Below are positions 11,696 to 24,334 of a DNA stretch of 64,000 nucleotides, one piece after another. The position numbers and the translations under genes were made by a program. Each line of letters starts with the position of its first letter. Positions within the stretch are counted from its first letter, which is position 1. Source of the DNA: Phaffia rhodozyma (Eukaryota > Basidiomycota > Tremellomycetes > Cystofilobasidiales > Mrakiaceae); contig JACGZH010000003.1 in the NCBI GenBank assembly GCA_014706385.1, positions 186,001-250,000 of the forward strand, in the 5' to 3' direction. The notes under the pieces were generated by a model. It saw only the letters and a list, made by a program, of their open reading frames with translations, had not been told where the DNA came from and did no database searches.

Positions 11696-11990
11696 AGTAA
11701 GCGTATGCCGTATGTCCTTCGGTGGCTTATGCGTGTTTGTCTGACAATCTTCAGGACAAGATACACGGTGAGAGTGAAGGAAAGGAAGAGCAGCCTGGGT
11801 AAGTTATGAGCGGCATTGTGTGAGCACAGCATTGTGGCGGGGAATAAAATATAAATAAAATATAAATAATAATTTCACTTTCAACGCTTAACACCCAACT
11901 ATTCATTCATCCAGCCGACCGACATACTGTCCTTTGGTCAACCTACATCCGCTTTTCTAGACCAGCTGGCCCAGAAGCCTCACTATCATC
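11696..11990. promoter_or_regulatory. Divergent promoter region STE50/IPI3
   Basis: About 295 bp between two divergent ATGs. It contains tandem AAATATAAAT units near 11845-11870, which could serve as TATA-like elements for either gene. Confidence 0.4.
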
Positions 11991-13978
11991 ATGGCCTCTC
12001 CGATAGAGACTGTACTTTCGTCGTCGTCATCTTCAGCTACCTCTACAGGTTCAACTACCCTTCATGACTTTACCACCTCCCAGCTGCTTTCTACCCTCAA
12101 ACCTTCCTTTCCTGCTCTTCATTCGACCGCCGTTATTCCCTCAGCTAGAGGTCAGGGAGGTGTGTGTATCACCGTCCAAGAGGGAAAGCCTATGATGGGT
12201 GTTTGGGCCTGGCAGAAGGTAAATTCAATTTTCGTACTTCAAACTCGTCAAAACCATCAGCTCATTTCGCTTTCTCGTTGATCATGTCAAACAGGACCAA
12301 CTACACCAGAAGATTCCTCTGCCAGAAAAGCTTTCGTGTTTCGCCGTTTCGCCCACAGGAACATATTGTGCTGGTGGAACTGGCACTGGCCATATCTACC
12401 TTTGGGAGGTTTGTCTCTTAACTTGAATGCTGTTTCTCACCATATCGTAAGCGCAAGATGCTGACCATCTTTCTTTTAATTCTTCAAGCTCTCTTCTGGA
12501 CTCTTGTTCAACTCGTTCGACGCTCATTATAGACGAGTTTCTATCCTCAAATTCACTCCGGATGGTCATGGGCTTCTGTCCGGATCGGATGACTCGAGAG
12601 TATCGGTCTGGAGTGTAGCGGCGCTCGTATCAAACGACTTACAGAGAGAGATTCCAACGGCATTCGCCAACTTGGCGGATCATACATTGCCCGTGACGGA
12701 TATCCAGATTGGGCTTGGCGGGTTCCCAGGAGAAAGCAGAGTTTGGACGAGCTCGCTCGATCACACTGTTAAGGTTCGTGTGCACACTCTTCATCTTTTA
12801 CTTCTATCATCCTAATTATCAACCAACAATCTCACACCCAGTATTTCCTCTAAAAATTTCAATCTCAATGTATTTAATTTATAACTGTTCGCTCTATAGG
12901 TTTGGCAGCTCACTAGTCCACCAACACTTCTCTCGACTTATCATCTCCCATCACCTATCTCCGCGCTCGCTCTGGACCCGCTCGAACGAGCATTCTACGC
13001 GTCTGCTGGCAAAGAAGTTTTCACTGTTCGAATGTACGAGAAGCGTGAAGGAGAATTGGCTGATGATGGTACAGATGAGGATGGTTTGAGTACTGGAAAG
13101 AAAGGAAAGGGCGTGTTGAGAGCAAGAGGAGGGAACGGTGTTCGTGGAGAGGTTGTCAGAGTAGAAAGAGGTGATGAAGGTCAACTTGCTATCAGGTTCG
13201 TTTACAGTATCTTTGTATCCTTTCAAACTCTCTTTTTTTGACCACTTCCCGCTTCCTGTCATTTTCACTTCCCCTTCTTAGCGACACCATTACGACCCTT
13301 TCGCTCTCTCTCTCGCTCTCTTATCTACTACTCGGCACCACAACCGGTCAGATTCATATCCACTCCCTCCCCACACTTCAACCTATCCGAACGATCTCCC
13401 CCTTATCCCACAAAGGATGTCCGATCACCCATGTCTCTACATTCCTCAAGCCCGTTGATCTGCACGGCAGTGTCTCTCTAGAAACGACAGGAATGGGCTC
13501 AACCTCTGGTGCCTCCAGCGGAGGGTCCGATGAGAAATGGCCGATTCGATCCGTCGGCGTGTTAGAACGAATGAGAGTGGGCAGAAAGGAAAGAGAACGA
13601 CACGTCGTCGTTTCTCCTGTGCCTGAGACAGTCGATTTTTTGTCAGCAATCCTGTCCGAAAGCCCTTCATCGACATCATCACCGCTCTCCTTGTTTTCAT
13701 CACCTTTCGGCCTACCGGCCGACCATTCTTCTCCTTCTACGGTTGTCACTGAAGGACGAGGGCAGGACGTTGCTGAACCGAACGCGCAAATCCCGATCCT
13801 TGAACGGGAAATTGTCAAGCTCAAGCAAGATCTGATCAAGGCCAAATCATTGAATGACAAGATGTGGGAAGGTATCGTCGGTGGTGTTCTCAAACCTGGG
13901 GTCACTCCTGTGAATGGGAGCGCCAGTGGCGACAGGATGGAAATCGATGGATCGGGTAACGGGAAGAAGAGAAGATGA
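11991..13978 (+). CDS. IPI3: IPI3 pre-rRNA processing WD40 protein, 539 aa
   Basis: Five exons agree in phase: 11991-12218, 12295-12408, 12489-12773, 12900-13195 and 13282-13978 (1620 nt). WD repeats include AGGTGTGHIYLWE, LLSGSDDSRVSVWSV, TDIQIGLGGFPGESRVWTSS followed by LDHTVKVWQL, and GTTTGQIHIHSL. The C-terminus carries a coiled coil (EREIVKLKQDLIKAKSLNDK) and a basic KKRR end that may act as a nuclear signal. This matches Ipi3/WDR18, which forms the Rix1 complex with Rix1 and Ipi1 and acts with the Rea1 ATPase on pre-60S particles in the nucleoplasm. A Lys/Gly-rich and acidic loop (KREGELADDGTDEDG) interrupts the propeller, and a Ser-rich insert lies before the coil. It shares a promoter region with STE50. 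Confidence 0.87.
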
Positions 13979-14377
13979 TGATAAATGATTAATCCAACGA
14001 AACGTTTTGGCATGACAGAGAAATCTGAAACAAGGCAAGCGAAGGGCATGTACATAAACATAACGAAAGAAGAATGTAGAAACGATACACCAGAGCTACA
14101 GTGGTAAAGAAATTTGAAGAGAAGAGTAATCACTACAGCGTATGGAGCTAATTATAAGAAAAACCCAGAACAAAACGGAAGCAGAAGTACTGTATCATTT
14201 TATATAGTCTGGAAGAAAGGAAAAGGTAAAGGTAAGACAGCACCAAAGCCACAGTGATTACTATGGTCAGAGTTAAAGAAGAAGGAGAAAATAAGAGGAA
14301 TTGATGAACGACAATATATAAAAAAGGGGAGGGGATAAAGTAAAGAAGAAATAGAATAAAGACAGTTATCAAAACGT
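13979..14377. other. Convergent 3' intergenic region
   Basis: About 400 A-rich bases between the stops of IPI3 and the PH-domain gene. No gene is supported. Confidence 0.4.
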
Positions 14378-17300
14378 CTAGACGACGTCTGACGCCTCCC
14401 GACCATGATCCTCTCCCAGCATACGCTCCATCGAATCGTTGACACCCATGACCGACGGATCCGACGCTGCCGCCGCTCGAACGTTCGCCTCTGGAGTATC
14501 CTCCACGCCATCCTGCACAGCATCCGGGTTGACAGGATCGGTCTCACCAGGATATCTTCTTCTTCTTCTCCGTCGAGGAAGCGTGATGATCTTGGGCATC
14601 GGTCGATCATCGAGATCCAATGATACATTCGTTCCGGCTTGGAACGCTTCGATCCAGTTGACCACGTCCTTAGGGCTGTCCATCTGAAGCAAAAATTGCT
14701 CCCCTTGAACTCTAACCCTGATGACGTTCTTCTTCTTGAGATAGTCAGCGGCCAAACCGGATTCTGCGTTCTGTAAAGTATACGATTTGATCAATCTGTA
14801 TCGGTTGATACACAAGAAATTTTTGGGAGAAAGAAGTCGCTGTACGTATCAGTGCTGTTTATCTCTCATGCATACATGGGATTTACATAGAAACTCACTG
14901 ATTGTTTCCATGGAAAGGCAAGTGAATAGGATTCGATCCTGTCTGCGAAACTGAACCCGTCGATCCAGTCGATTTTGGAATTCTAATGATTCCCGGATCG
15001 TCCGAATCCGCGATTCTTGTTTTGATGGTCTCAGGGAACGAAAGTTGATTACCCGATCCGATAGCTTGGCCCAGATTCACATTCGAGTTTAGATTCGAAT
15101 GGCCAATTGAAGATGACACAGAGGAAGTGTTATACGGGGAAGCACTACTGGGAATCGAGCCTCGTCGAAGCATGTTGGCAGCTGTTCGATTGATACTCGA
15201 GTTACTTCCTGTTGCTCCGGATGAAGACCCAAACGAGCTGAAATTTGAATTAGCGTCTACCGATCGACGACGAGTGGAGCCACCCACGATACTTCCTCGT
15301 CTACTAGAGCTGGTACTTTCTCCATTACTGGACGTCTCGCTTGCCCGACGTATTTGGAGTGAAGCGTTTGCTGCAGTCGGCCCGGACGTCACAGATGAAT
15401 TGGATGCCGCTGGATTCACCACTCTGAGCGGTGGTCTAACCTCTGGGGCAGCGACCCCAGGAAAATGGACATGAGGCGCGGCATTGTCCACCTGATCAAT
15501 AGTTTCCGGTACCGCTCCGTCTGAAGGAGAAGTGGGGCGGATGAGATATCGCCTAGGATCCTGCTTATAAATTCTCAGACAGGTCCCGTGTAACACTATG
15601 GCGTGCAAATAAATTCGGATGAACAGAAAAGGTCAGATTTGATCGACAAAAGCTTTCCTCAACTGTATCTACTTCTGTAGAGCAAAGGAAAAGATAATCA
15701 CCAATGTATTGTCTTTTCCAAGCTCGATCCCTAGCCTGTTGACCAGGAGCCGCAAACTCCATCTTTTTCGGGATGAATCCCTCGATATGTACCTGGCATG
15801 TGTAAGCTGGCAAAGGTTCTTTTCCCTCTTCTTCTCTTGGCCTTGGAATCTTGCTACCCGGTTCAGGAGGTGTATACTCTGGTGGAGACGTCTGAACATC
15901 GCTCATTGATTTCCGTCGTCGCAACATACCATCCACAGGCAGGGGTGTCATCGGTGGTGGGGGAGATCTATAGACATGGGCATTGTACGCCGAAGGGCTA
16001 CCTACCGGTAGCTCTGTCGACGGACCTGATGGGTTTTTCTGGACTGTAGGGCTCTTGGTAGGTTGGTCCGCTTCCAAGCTGAATGATGGATTGAAAATCG
16101 CGCTGCTCTTCAGAACGGACGAATCAGGCCCAAGAGTGTTTACTGGGGCAACTTCTTTCTTCGTTAATCCGAGCGGATCGAAATCCATTCGTCTATCAGA
16201 TGCCGTTGATAAGTTGACTAAACTTCTCGAAGCCTGATGATAAAGACTCGGTCGGTACGATTCTTGGGTACGATCTGGGATCCGGGCGCCAGGCGTAGGA
16301 GGCTGCACGACGACAAAGTCGTCAGAAGGCTGAGTCGAATGTGTGGGCCTAGTCGAAGTATATGCGACAGGAGTGGTAGTACTATCATCGAGCTCCGGAG
16401 AGGGCTGACCGTTAGACGCCACATCACTTTCGGTCTCTCCGTCCGTATCGGTAAAGGAAGAAAATGATACATCGGTCTCTGCTCCCGATTCCGTCAAATC
16501 CGATTCGGGTCCGGCCAAAACGGAAGTAGGTTGCGTTGCAGTCAATGCTGAGGACACAGCGGCTGGTATTTGCTTGGGTGACCTCGACCCTGGAGCCGTT
16601 GGGGTCTTTCCTCCATCCGCAGGAGGTATGTTATCCTGGGCATCAAAGTAAGACGACATGGGGGGGATTGCGCTCTTTCCGGCTCGAGGGGTCCGACTCT
16701 TTTCAGCGCTAGGTGTCTTGGTACCACCAGTGAATATTCCAGGAGTTGCGCCAGGAGTAGCCATGGAGAACGTAGTCCAAGCGCCGACAGGCAATTTGGA
16801 TGGCTCGCTTTCGGAAGGGGCAGGTAGAGCCCACTCTGAATTGGCAAACCTGTCGAACGAACCCAATGGGTTTCTGGATGAGTTTGATGAAGGAATCGCT
16901 GGAATTATCTTGAGACTGGTCGATGGCTCTGATAAAGCGTTCAGGTCAGGCGACAAAGATGGAGAAACACTATGTAAGTCGAGCTGAGGCTGGGAGACTT
17001 TTCGGCGGTCTGAAAGAGGGGCTGTCAATGGAGAGGATGCAGGTAACAAATCGGATGAGGAAACTGGTCCGTAAATGGTATAATCTAGCAAGCGGAGAAA
17101 GAAAAGATTAGTACTGAATGAAACGATGCGACATATATGACGGTATCTGAAGAAAAGGGGAAGTTGACAAAGATATAGTCCGTCTTAAAATCGGAGACTT
17201 GGTTCAAAAATAGAACGTACTGTCCAATCGGAAGGCATCTATTGAACCCCGTTTTTGTTCATTTCTTGGGGGCCCATTTGGGTGAGTATCTCCCTCATTA

Positions 17301-18647
17301 ATGCTATCAACACTAATCATGCTACTTGAAAATCGTTTGGTTTGTCCGGTCCATCCGGACGTAGAGGTAGAGTTTGATTCGTTCGAAACACGTGGGAAGG
17401 GAATCGCTGCCGCCGTCGGCCTGGCCGCTCCGACCGATCGTCTCGCTTCATCCTCGCTATCCGTATCGCTATCTCCACTGTCATCATCTTCTTCTTGTTC
17501 CTCGTGGGGTCCATGTGCCGACTGACCTGTCATGAACATCATCGGCATCGCCCGGACTGTCCTCTTCGGGTTCTCTGCTCTCGGTGTCGGTGACATAGGA
17601 GGAAGCATGGGCAGATTCGTAAGTGGCATGGGTGAGGGCACTTGTCTAGGGAATGCCGAGACCAAGCTCTTTCTAGTAGCAGGCAAAGGTCGGGAGGCGG
17701 TCATAGATCGTTCGCTGTTCACAGAGCCGGATTGGAAATAAGGATTGTAGGTTGCCGTGTTGGTAGACGAGGATGATGAGAATGACGCAGTCATGGACGT
17801 GTTCGAACTTTCGCCCGTCGTGTTGTCCATAGAGCCCCCGGCAGAAAAGGGTGTTGACGTGAAGAAGCTCGGGATGGTTCCATTCATGTTGGAGAATGAG
17901 GGTTCGGTAGCGAATGGCATTGAGGAAGACCCCGTCATCCTCGGAGATAGTATCCGAGGAGACAGGATTGCAGGGACATCCGCTCTCGATGGTTTTCGTT
18001 TGAAGGCCGGGAGAGGAGGAGGAATGGCTTTAGTCTTGTAGGAGGGCACGTGAGCGGACGCGGAGGGAGGATCGAGAGTTATCAGATCACCAGAGGGAGA
18101 CGGGGTTGTCGGAGTGGAAGATATGTCGGGCACAACGGGAGATGAGCCTCCTTCCGACATGGCCGAGGAGAAGTTGGAAGTGACTGAAGCAGCTGATAAG
18201 GACGGTTTGTCGGCAGTATCTAAAATTCCAAAGTGAGATGAGGAAGAGACAGCAAGATGCATGGGTGCTTGGTCAGAGAAGGACAGAGAAGATACACAGA
18301 GAGACGAGAAAATGACCGAGCCAACACGCACCAGAGATCATGAATGAAGAGACCTGCTGTTGCCTAGGAGCAACTATCTGAGCCGGGTTTTCAGCAGTTC
18401 TTCCTGATGTCAAATTCGGCGAATCAGTCAGGTTATCAGCCTGAACCAAAGATGCCTTGGGATCCAAGGATTTTCGGCTAGTGGGAATTGGCGAGGCGGT
18501 ATCAACCGGAGCGGCGGGGGAGTGTTTGCTGAAGATGGATTTGAAAGCTTTAACCGGGGCCGTACCGGCAGCAGGAATATCCATCGACCTTTTCCGAATG
18601 CCAGTCCCCTCATCAACCGAGGTTTTTCGTTTGAATATCTGAGGCAT
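14378..18647 (-). CDS. Large PH-domain protein (yeast YHR131C/YNL144C-like), 1270 aa
   Basis: Five exons add to whole codons: 18332-18647, 17221-18219, 15702-17084, 14899-15595 and 14378-14795. The first ~750 residues are Ser/Pro/Thr-rich and disordered with an acidic patch ([14 protein letters not shown]). The PH domain is split by inserts. It begins [19 protein letters not shown] and [22 protein letters not shown], has a long Ser-rich loop, then resumes [40 protein letters not shown] and [20 protein letters not shown]. It ends [18 protein letters not shown]. This arrangement is known from uncharacterised fungal PH proteins; lipid binding at a membrane is the likely role. Splitting of a PH domain by a ~230-residue disordered loop is characteristic. 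The start rests on the first ATG after an upstream stop; an extra 5' exon cannot be excluded. Confidence 0.82.
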
Positions 18648-19620
18648 GTAGGGCTAAAGATTGGGCGTAGAGAACAGAGGATATGGAATTTGCTGGTGAT
18701 GACTGATTTGTAGCTCTCTGTTTTCCAGTTCGAACAAACGTGCTTTCTTGCTCGTCCTTCGTGATGCGTAGTGAGACAGAGACGCAGACTTTGGTAGAAA
18801 AGACGGAGAGGAAGATACAAAAGCGGATGAGTTAGCTGAAAGAATATTAGGTAAGGCTTGAACGGGAAGAACAGGAAGTCCTCGGGGTTGTCGTGAATAT
18901 GCCACTAAAACCCTGAGTCGCCGGTGCAGGTCCAATCGGCGAGATCGGGTTGCAGTTTGGCATCCTGCCTAATGGACATACAAAAGGCTGTGACTTTCGT
19001 CTCGCCTCAGCTTGAGAGACGGATGGACACGAAAGACTGTCACTCACGAAAGTGACTCTTCAGAAGAAACCCGTATTGGACTCTCAAGTCCTCTATTTCC
19101 TTGTTTTCTAAGGGTCTTGGACGAGCGACAAACGACCGAATGGTTTCAAATGGACCGAAGCGGAGCGAAAACAACAGTAGATACCGGACAAATTCAAACT
19201 AACCCTGATACCAGGATGAGCGAGCAGAAGCACGACAAGCCAAGATGACAGGGTGATTCGAAGCTAGATGGCTGACCACCTAAAGGAATCGAAGAAGGTG
19301 TTTGTCAAGAAAAAGCACAAGAGAAGGTCAAGGAAAGAAGAAAAAGGTCTTAACGGAGAGTGAGCGTCATCCCTGACGGAGAGGATTGGCCGATGGACTG
19401 CGGAAGGAATCAATAGTCAAAGAAAATAGCTTATCGTCCGTTACGATCTGCCGGTATTTCTATATTCTGCCCGCTCTGTCTTCTTGGTTTTCTTGCTTGT
19501 CTTCGCTGACTAGTCATCCTAGACATACGCAACCCCCCCTTCACGTTTATGTCTTCAAGATTGCTGATTGTCATATATAATCATTACAAATAGAGGCCGG
19601 CCAGTAATACAAACTCTCTT
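18648..19620. other. Intergenic between PH-protein start and EZH2 stop
   Basis: About 970 bp holding the promoter of the PH-protein gene and the 3' flank of EZH2. Minus-strand frames (for example one ending at 18654) lack homology and convincing splice sites, so I do not call a gene. Confidence 0.35.
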
Positions 19621-22600
19621 CTACCGGGAGGAGTTCGGATCAAACTTATCACCATAGTTGAACAGTAACTAATAGGATGATCACACACACACCGATCAGC
19701 ATGGATTCAAGTGAGCGAGGGTAAGGCAAAAATAGAAAGAACACCGATCGCGCTCACTTCTTCACCAGAGAATATGTCTTGATCTATGAGTATTTAAAGA
19801 ACGGATTTGCTCGCGTCAGTCCATCAGCCTCATGCCATCATCATGCAAGTGCAACAGCAAAGAGACATAGCATCATGGGCACATACGAGCAAAGACTCCG
19901 ATCCGGTGTTCACCTAGAACATGTAAGACTGAAAAGGTATCGGAAACATTATGTTCGATCAGCACCGCTTACAAGTCTGTGTGCGCAAGCATAGGATCAA
20001 GAGGTCTTACCTCGGACACAGCAGTTTGCCTCGCCCACGCCTCCCGTGCTCTGTCGTTTATCAGGATCAGGCTGGTTGATAAACCTGGACTCATTTCCTT
20101 TTCGGTAAGCATCTACTCCTTGATCTCTGTTCAGATCAAACTGGTAGTTCCGGAACCCTTGCGAGTAGATTTGACTTTATCCGAGAAGCGTTCAATAAGT
20201 GCAAAAAGTTAGAATCAACACGAGGACACCGTCAGTCACCAGAACGCACCCTCTTCTGTTTGACTCAAATTCTGAGATGATCTCTCCTTTGTACTCTGTC
20301 AAGCAAGGAAGAAACTCGGTCAGCCAGATCAAGAAGAGACTGCTGAGAGAACACAGAAAAAAAAACACAAACCGATAATGAACTCTCCCTCTTCTATAAA
20401 TTCTCCAGGGGCGACGAATAAACCAAGACCATGGGAAGAAGGTCTGATCCGAACTCGTTTCGTATGACCCTTCTGAATGTTGATGTTACCACATTGATTG
20501 GAATCAGGATCTAGATCATTGGTGTATGTGCGCGTGTTTAAAAATCAGAAACACAAGTTGATATTGTTATGTAAAGCAAGCTGATATAGGAAACAAGTTC
20601 AAACACTGACCTCTATAGTTCAATCCCACCGGTTGATTATTTGTCCACCCAAGACATCGATATCAGGAACCCACAACCACTATCAGAAAGCAAAGGAAAC
20701 CCGGAAGGAACAAACCTAGCGCCGCAGGTACCACATAAGAACGGATCACACTCTAGTCCGTCCTGGAAGCATTTGCATGATTTCGTCTGACACCGGATTC
20801 CTCTAGACCGGCACGTACATCCTGCGTATCTTCTTGTACCTAAATCCCTCCAGGACAAGAAAGCATAGTCGAGCATATATGCGCATATGATGATCCATGA
20901 ACTCTTGATTCTAAAGTTGAAGCTGCGAAGAAACGAAAAAGACGCGAGAGAGAGAAAAAGACGAGCATACAGTCTGGAGGGCAATGGCAGTTCCGGTCGC
21001 AGTAAACTTTATTCACATGACAGTCGCATACTGTGCAACCAAAGAATAGTAGAAGAATCATACGCCCGAGAGAAAAACCTGTCAAATCTTATCTTGGGGC
21101 TGTTTGATGACATATCCAGAGGAAGGGGAAATAGTACATACCACTAATCGTACATGGCCCTTCGTGGTCACAAGGCCGAGTTCTACTCGTACACAAAGAT
21201 CCATACAACCAGTCAGTGACGGAAGAGGATGAAACTATATCGAGTTCGACAAACGTACAAGCGCATGTGCTGATGGTTGAAATCTATATGTATATGACAT
21301 GGGCGTTGTCAGTCTTGATAAACGTCAGTTATGACTGAACGTGAAAGGGCAAGAAGAGACAGACCGAAAACTTTCTTCCCAGGCCAACCTGTTCTAGGTT
21401 TTTTTGCCTTTCTAGTAAAAGACGGTCTAGGCTCAACAAGATCCATAACCTTAGATCTATGTATGAAATACTTTTCTCGTAGAGAAATGAAACGACCAGG
21501 TCAACAAAAGAAAAGGTCGTTCCAAGTAGAAAGAAAGAATGGCACTTTGACGTACATCAGCACACGTATATGATTGACTCCCATCTTCATTCATAAACAG
21601 ATCAACCATCTGACAAGGCGTGAAATCCGGGATGGCCATGATGAGCGTCATAAGTTCCTCTATCTGTTCGTCCGGCCATGGCTTGGTCGACGTGACCTGG
21701 TCAAACAGATCCTTTTCAAATGTCTTCCTCTAAGTTAGGTTTGATGATGCACATGTTAGATTGAGAAAGTAATATACAGGATGATACTGAATTGCACGAA
21801 GCTTCAGAAGAAAGTTTGCATACCGATCGATCTCCAAAGACTTTGAGAAAACATGTCGGTCCGCATGGGCCTTTCTTTTTTGTATCGAGATACAGTTGGT
21901 TGATTGAAATTGGGTCCCCTTTATTTTTTGCGTTTACGAAGCTCGAAGAGTCATCCAGATATGCGGCTGTGAGGTTGTATTGACAAGCAAGTCGCGCTGA
22001 TTGTCAGACTTTATTCCTAAGAAGAAAATCTCCTGTTGTACGTGTTGAAGAGAGAGAATGCTCACTGTGAACTTGACAGTCATATTCTCCACATCCTGCC
22101 ATCGGACAGAACGACGCTTCCTGATCCTTCAACACCGCTCTATAACTCGGTTCCCCTATAGCTCTTCGACACTCCACTAACGGGTTATATGAGTTTCCCC
22201 ACTGAGAGTACTTCTCAGTCCTCAGCGATGTCAGTGATGACGAAGGGTATGGGATCATATCGTTGTGTATCGGCAGATTAGTGATCTCGACAGATGCCAA
22301 TGGAAGAAATTCGTATGAGTCTAAAAGATCAAAGTCGAGATCCGGATACGCATGGAGGAGCCGACCGAGGAATTCATACAAAATACAGTCATCTACCCAA
22401 AACTCTGAATCAGTAGCTTGCATATTCACATGTATATAGAAAGAAAAGATGTTGGGTATGAGACAAGGAATTCTGAATCAAACATACCTTTAGCATCATG
22501 ATGTTCTAAAGAGCCAAGACCTTGTTCATCATAGGTTATCACATAATGCCGGAGATTAAAAGGAGGATTGGATGGGTTGATGGTTGATATAGTTGGAACG

Positions 22601-23274
22601 TATTGCATGTTCTATCAATAGATGTTTCCACCAAATAACATCAGCAAACGTCTCTCTGTCATCTTTTCCCCAGAGAATATATAGCTACCTTTTCATCTGG
22701 AGTGTAGGCACTTCTTTTGAGTATTCTCGCGAACACGTAGGGTGGTTCTGGCTGGACGATGTTTGTTCCATAACAGATCAAACACTTGGCCCATTCTGCG
22801 CTCAGTCCTGCACCTAAACCGGGCACCAACGTCACATCCTCAGGGGTTGCATCCCTCCAAGATGAAGACTCACTTCCGCCCCCGAGGAATTGAACTTCGA
22901 CCAGCTTGGACTCGGGTAATGATTTGACTGGTTCCTCCTCCATGATCAACATCGACTCATCCGGGTCATACAACGCACAGTGGTAATTCGTCTCTACTTG
23001 AGGCTTAGCGATGTTACATAAATAGCTCAGCTGAGAGGGTGTGGCGGGTAAATTGGAATACAACTCTTCATGAACGCGTTTGTAAAGAAGGTAGGCATCG
23101 TCGAAAGAAGGTTGTAACGAATTGTTTGTCTGAACTGATGGAAGGGCTGAAGTGGTAGAAGTCGACGCGACCGGCTTTCAGAGATCGTTGAAAGAAGGAA
23201 AGAAACACATCAGAGCGAAATCTCCTCGGCGCTACAGTCTGGCCAGCAAATCATTTCCTCACCTGTAGCTCCAT
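19621..23274 (-). CDS. EZH2: EZH2-type histone H3K27 methyltransferase (PRC2), many exons
   Basis: The ATG at 23272-23274 opens a 12-nt exon (MELQ, 23263-23274), joined to 22689-23174. Exons near 22500-22600, 22060-22425, 21785-21970 and 21560-21735 carry the N-terminal EZH2 region with Cys pairs (FCPMAGCGEYDCQVH, KKGPCGPTCFLKVFGDRS). The CXC domain follows (TRPCDHEGPCTIS, VCDCHVNKVYCDRNCHCPPD and CTCRSRGIRCQTKSCKCFQD). The SET domain comes next: QCGNINIQKGHTKRVRIRPS, HGLGLFVAPGEFIEEGEFI, EYKGEIISEFESNRRG, FDLNRDQGVDAYRKGNESRF, GEHRIGVFAHQDIFSGEE and finally LLFNYGDKFDPNSSR before TAG at 19621-19623. Cryptococcus keeps a PRC2 of this type at subtelomeres, while budding and fission yeasts lack one. 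The SET motif NHS reads NQP here. The junction between CXC and SET (about 20530-20720) could not be resolved; all simple joins leave a stop or a 2-nt exon. Confidence 0.87.
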
Positions 23275-23551
23275 TCGGTTGGTGTTCTCACGAAGGATGT
23301 GATCGTGCTGGCCTTCGTGGTGAGTATTGCTTTCCTCTGCCTGTTTACTTCTCGTTCTTCTTCATATTCACACAACCTAAGCAGTCATCAACGAGAATTG
23401 GTACATCCGCAATAGACGCCACACGTACAGCAGAAAGCTGTGCATGCCACTTATCCGCCAACGCGTAAGCTCTCTTTGGCTAGTTCCTTACTCGACTTCT
23501 CACACCACCCACAAGCATCACGTCTTATCTTGCCACCTTTCTCTGAACAGT
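23275..23551. promoter_or_regulatory. Divergent promoter region EZH2/FIS1
   Basis: Short 277-bp interval between two divergent starts. A pyrimidine tract ending ctctgaacag sits directly before the FIS1 ATG and may be the 3' end of a leader intron. Confidence 0.35.
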
Positions 23552-24334
23552 ATGCCCTCCGATCTACCCTATGCAGCAGATGCCGAGGAGTCGCTCTCTC
23601 CTCAGGAGTTGAACGTGCTCAAGCTTCAGTTTGAGAAAGAACGATACGCTGGTCATCTCACCATTCAGACAAAGTTCAACTACTCTTGGGGACTCGTCAA
23701 GAGTGGGAGCAAAGATCTTCAGACTGAGGGTGTCAAATTACTTCAAGGCAAGTCATTCGTATTCGATCTTTTCTGTTTGAATTTTCTGGTTCATCCATTG
23801 TACTGTTCTAGCCGCTGATCTTGAAACTATCTTGGGCTGTTGGTCAGAAATCTATGCGGCTGAGCCTCAACGTCGCCGGGAATGCCTCTACTACCTTGCT
23901 TTGGGTTACTACAAGTTAGGCAGTTGGGATAACGCCAAGAAATTCAATGGTACGCGCTGCTCGTTTCTACCTCTTCTATTTACCCCTTACTTTCCGGTTC
24001 AGTGTGCTTCTCGGACTCAACTGTTTTGCGTTGGTCCTTTGCTTTTTGAAAACTGTAGATTTGTTGTTAAGCAAAGAGCCCACAAACTTGCAAGCTCAAT
24101 CGCTGAACCAACTCATCGATAGTGGTCTCGCCAAAGGTAAGAGTTGACATGAAGACATTCATAATGTTTTCTCTTTTTCGTTGGATCCTTTCTACCACGG
24201 ACGAACTACTTATTGATCTGCTCCCTTCTCGCTCTTTTTCAGAGGGTTACATCGGCATGGCCCTCGCCGGAGGAATGGTAGCAGTCATAGGCGTTGTCGC
24301 TGCTAGCTTAATACGACGATCCGTCCGAAAATAA
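23552..24334 (+). CDS. FIS1: Mitochondrial fission protein FIS1, 167 aa
   Basis: Four exons, 23552-23747, 23812-23949, 24059-24136 and 24243-24334, total 504 nt. The first intron uses a GC donor (G|GCAAGT). The protein begins [20 protein letters not shown] and contains the TPR-like bundle with [12 protein letters not shown] and the hallmark [20 protein letters not shown]. It ends with a tail anchor ([20 protein letters not shown]) followed by the basic RRSVRK, as expected for insertion in the mitochondrial and peroxisomal outer membranes. Fis1 recruits the dynamin Dnm1 through adaptors. The length is close to the family norm. An in-frame ATG upstream at 23444 would add an unrelated N-terminus and is less likely. 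Confidence 0.93.

Noticed and set aside
13378..14133. 251-aa minus-strand frame opposite the IPI3 last exon
   Set aside because: Antisense to a well-supported conserved exon; composition mirrors the sense strand.
18654..19047. Minus-strand frames upstream of the PH-domain gene as possible extra 5' exons
   Set aside because: They end in stops before the chosen ATG and no donor/acceptor pair in phase was found.
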